The position numbers and the translations under genes were made by a program. Positions 62,437-64,000 of a stretch of DNA of 64,000 nt are shown piece after piece. The stretch is from CAZWKX01 sp964633975. GTDB taxonomy: Bacteria; Actinomycetota; Acidimicrobiia; Spongiisociales; UBA11373. The notes under the pieces are model-generated. The model searched no databases. It saw nothing but the letters and a program-made list of their open reading frames with translations, and was not told the DNA's origin. The stretch lies in NCBI GenBank assembly GCA_964633975.1, contig CAZWKX010000001.1, positions 67,791 to 131,790 of the forward strand, written 5' to 3'. Position 1 is the stretch's first letter; every line of letters starts with the position of its first letter.

Positions 62437-64000
62437 GCCGCCGGCAGAACGAAGAGAAACGCATCGATACGGTCGAGGATGCCGCCGTGGCCCGGCAGCA
62501 CGGAGCCCATGTCCTTGACGCCGAGGCTCCGCTTCAGCATCGACTCGGCCAGGTCACCGAGAGGCGCCAGCACGGCGACGATAAGTCCGAGGCAAGCACC
62601 GGATCTAACATTGAGCGGCTCGAACTGGTAGCCCATTGCCACGGCGGCAAGCACGGCGAGGATGACGCCGCCGGCGAGTCCCTCCACGGTCTTGTTCGGC
62701 GACAGCACCGGAGCAAGGCGGCTGGACCCCCAAGCCCGGCCGAAGGAGTATGCGCCCACGTCCATGGCCACCGTAGAGGCGGCAAACGCTAGAACCAGAA
62801 CCCGGAAGTCCTCCGACTCGATAATGGGGAACACAAACGAGATCGAGCCCGTGATCCAGAGGACACCTAGCACGGTCAAGCCCCCATTGGTGAGGGCGTC
62901 ACGACGGTTCGGGGCAAAGGCGTAGTAGAAGAACACGACGACGGTTGTGCCGAGCACCGCGGCCGGGATGGCCTGAACGCCGTGGAACCAGGTTCCGAGA
63001 AGTGCCCCGATACCACCGGCGTAACCGAAGAGGGCGAGAGGCTGGAATCCCCGGGATCGCAACGTGCCGTAGAACTCGACCATGCCGAGCATGGCCAGAA
63101 CCCCAATGAAGCCGGCCAGCAGCTCACCGCTGACCCACAGCGCCCCGAGCAGCAAGACCACGAGGACCACCCCGGTGACCACCCGGAGCCCCAGGTCCGA
63201 CCGCACCGCCTCGACCTGCTCCTCCTCGACGCCAAGATCCTTGAATCCGACGATCCCCGTATCCAGTCCGGCCATAGGGGCGGCAACGGCCTGCAGCTCG
63301 GTGTCGGTGCCCTCGGCGGCGAGCATTTCCTCAGCCAGACCGCGGTGTTCCATCGTCACCGCGCCCGAGAAGCTGTCATCGGTCACCTCGCCGGTTCCCT
63401 CTTGGACGCCGGCCTTCTCCCCGGCCCCGAAGACCTGCTCCATGGGCGCACCAGCGTCGAACCCAGGCTCACCCTCCTCCACCTCCGGCAACACCGCCGG
63501 CGGCACTTCCAGCGCATCCTCGTCGATCTCGGAGAACCAGGCGTCGGGCACACCGGCGGCCTCCCAGCCGACCGCCTCCTCCGGAAGCACCGGCCCCTCG
63601 TCGATCGCCTCCACCTCAGGCGGCGCCCACGGTGGAGGCTGCGCCTCCAGCCGGTCTTCGTCCGGTGCTGCCTCCGCGGCAGGCTCGGCACCCAGGCGGC
63701 CACCCTGCATGGCGCCGAGCTCTGGGACCTCCTCCACCCGTCGCCGGCGCCGTCCGAACAGTCGATGCCGCTCCGGAGGCGCTTCAACGGCAAACGGATC
63801 GGCCGGGCCCGGCTCGATATCTATGGCCGCCGGCTCGGTCGGGCCTGGAGCCTCCTCCACAAAGGCCCTCCAATCATCGACCTCCTCGGCGGCCTCCTCG
63901 CCGAGGCCACCCAGCGGCCCAGCCACCAACGGCTCATCCACCGGCGGCTCACCCACCAACGGCTCACCCACCAACGGTTCATCCACCAACGGCTCGCCCA
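62400..64000 (-). CDS. cdsA: Phosphatidate cytidylyltransferase with long acidic N-terminal extension, 5' end beyond window
   Basis: 533 codons are visible. The last 265 residues are a typical CdsA with about eight membrane helices and the signature SPNKTVEGLAGG...VLAPLGDLAESMLKRSLGVKDMGSVLPGHGGILDRID. It makes CDP-diacylglycerol from phosphatidic acid and CTP. Before it lies an unusual cytosolic region of more than 265 residues: low-complexity Glu/Pro/Ala sequence with a basic patch (RHRLFGRRRRR) and, at the window edge, tandem pentapeptides (GEPLV/DEPLV). The frame is still open at 64000, so the true start is not seen. Confidence 0.93.
   Translation of the reverse strand, partial: GEPLVDEPLVGEPLVGEPPVDEPLVAGPLGGLGEEAAEEVDDWRAFVEEAPGPTEPAAIDIEPGPADPFAVEAPPERHRLFGRRRRRVEEVPELGAMQGGRLGAEPAAEAAPDEDRLEAQPPPWAPPEVEAIDEGPVLPEEAVGWEAAGVPDAWFSEIDEDALEVPPAVLPEVEEGEPGFDAGAPMEQVFGAGEKAGVQEGTGEVTDDSFSGAVTMEHRGLAEEMLAAEGTDTELQAVAAPMAGLDTGIVGFKDLGVEEEQVEAVRSDLGLRVVTGVVLVVLLLGALWVSGELLAGFIGVLAMLGMVEFYGTLRSRGFQPLALFGYAGGIGALLGTWFHGVQAIPAAVLGTTVVVFFYYAFAPNRRDALTNGGLTVLGVLWITGSISFVFPIIESEDFRVLVLAFAASTVAMDVGAYSFGRAWGSSRLAPVLSPNKTVEGLAGGVILAVLAAVAMGYQFEPLNVRSGACLGLIVAVLAPLGDLAESMLKRSLGVKDMGSVLPGHGGILDRIDAFLFVLPAAWVLYETLGLLV
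63923..64000 (-). repeat. Tandem 15-bp repeats in the cdsA 5' region
   Basis: Five full 15-bp units plus 3 bp (CCACCAACGGCTCAC and variants in plus-strand reading) encode GEPLV/DEPLV pentapeptides. The array continues past the window edge. Such arrays expand and contract easily, so the length may vary between strains. Confidence 0.85.

Overview
This window is about 68 percent G+C, gene-dense, and carries genes on both strands. It looks like an actinobacterial chromosome, most likely class Acidimicrobiia or a relative. The reasons are lipoproteins with Thr-rich linkers after the lipobox, an ImuA/ImuB/DnaE2 SOS mutasome with the GAAC-N4-GTTC type of LexA box, a MazEF pair with a ribbon-helix-helix antitoxin, and many start codons that lie 6-8 nt after a TAnnnT promoter element with no Shine-Dalgarno. 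The phylum is a fairly safe inference; the class is a guess. I saw no tRNA, rRNA, CRISPR array, insertion sequence or phage gene.

Layout. 1-11.7 kb: accessory and biosynthetic genes: a truncated ABC ATPase, a frameshifted lipoprotein, a membrane-anchored hydrolase, a lipoprotein with a peptidoglycan-binding-like domain, a chorismate mutase/prephenate dehydrogenase fusion, a radical SAM protein, a methyltransferase, a lone type IV pilin, an Lrp regulator, an LD-carboxypeptidase, a broken membrane-protein gene and an L-2-hydroxyglutarate oxidase. 11.7-19.4 kb: an unusual extracellular cluster of one subtilisin-like protease and three tandem CapA/PgsA-like metallophosphatase-fold proteins. All four have N-terminal Sec signal peptides and C-terminal RTX-type calcium-binding nonapeptide repeats, and a leucine-rich-repeat gene sits between two of them. 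19.4-23.4 kb: SOS-controlled dnaE2, a remnant of an oxidoreductase gene and a mazEF module. 23.4-29.3 kb: small lipoprotein and membrane genes, a threonine dehydratase, a sulfotransferase and an SGNH hydrolase. 29.3-33.9 kb: a TPP-riboswitch operon made of thiamine pyrophosphokinase and the ThiB-ThiP-ThiQ importer. 33.9-41.2 kb: envelope and sugar metabolism: an acyltransferase, a DUF2079 protein, a polyprenol-phosphate glycosyltransferase, a 5-formyl-THF cyclo-ligase/phosphohexomutase fusion and an SDR. 41.2-46.9 kb: YcaQ-like glycosylase, PlsC, a methyltransferase, SOS-controlled imuA-imuB and a DUF1028 protein.

From 47 kb to the end the window holds a long minus-strand core block. In transcription order it is cdsA-dxr-rseP-ispG-proS, then rimP-nusA-infB-DUF503-rbfA-nrnA-truB-ribF, then rpsO and pnp. 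It covers phospholipid and isoprenoid precursor synthesis, translation initiation, ribosome and tRNA maturation and RNA decay. Many neighbours overlap by 1-8 nt or more, which implies translational coupling. A hairpin with a U-tract lies in the rimP leader downstream of a good promoter, so it may act as an attenuator for the nusA operon.

The most interesting points are the RTX-CapA/RTX-protease cluster, the folate/sugar-phosphate enzyme fusion, the leaderless-promoter pattern, the rimP leader hairpin, and two genes split by single-base frameshifts that may be sequencing errors or true decay.
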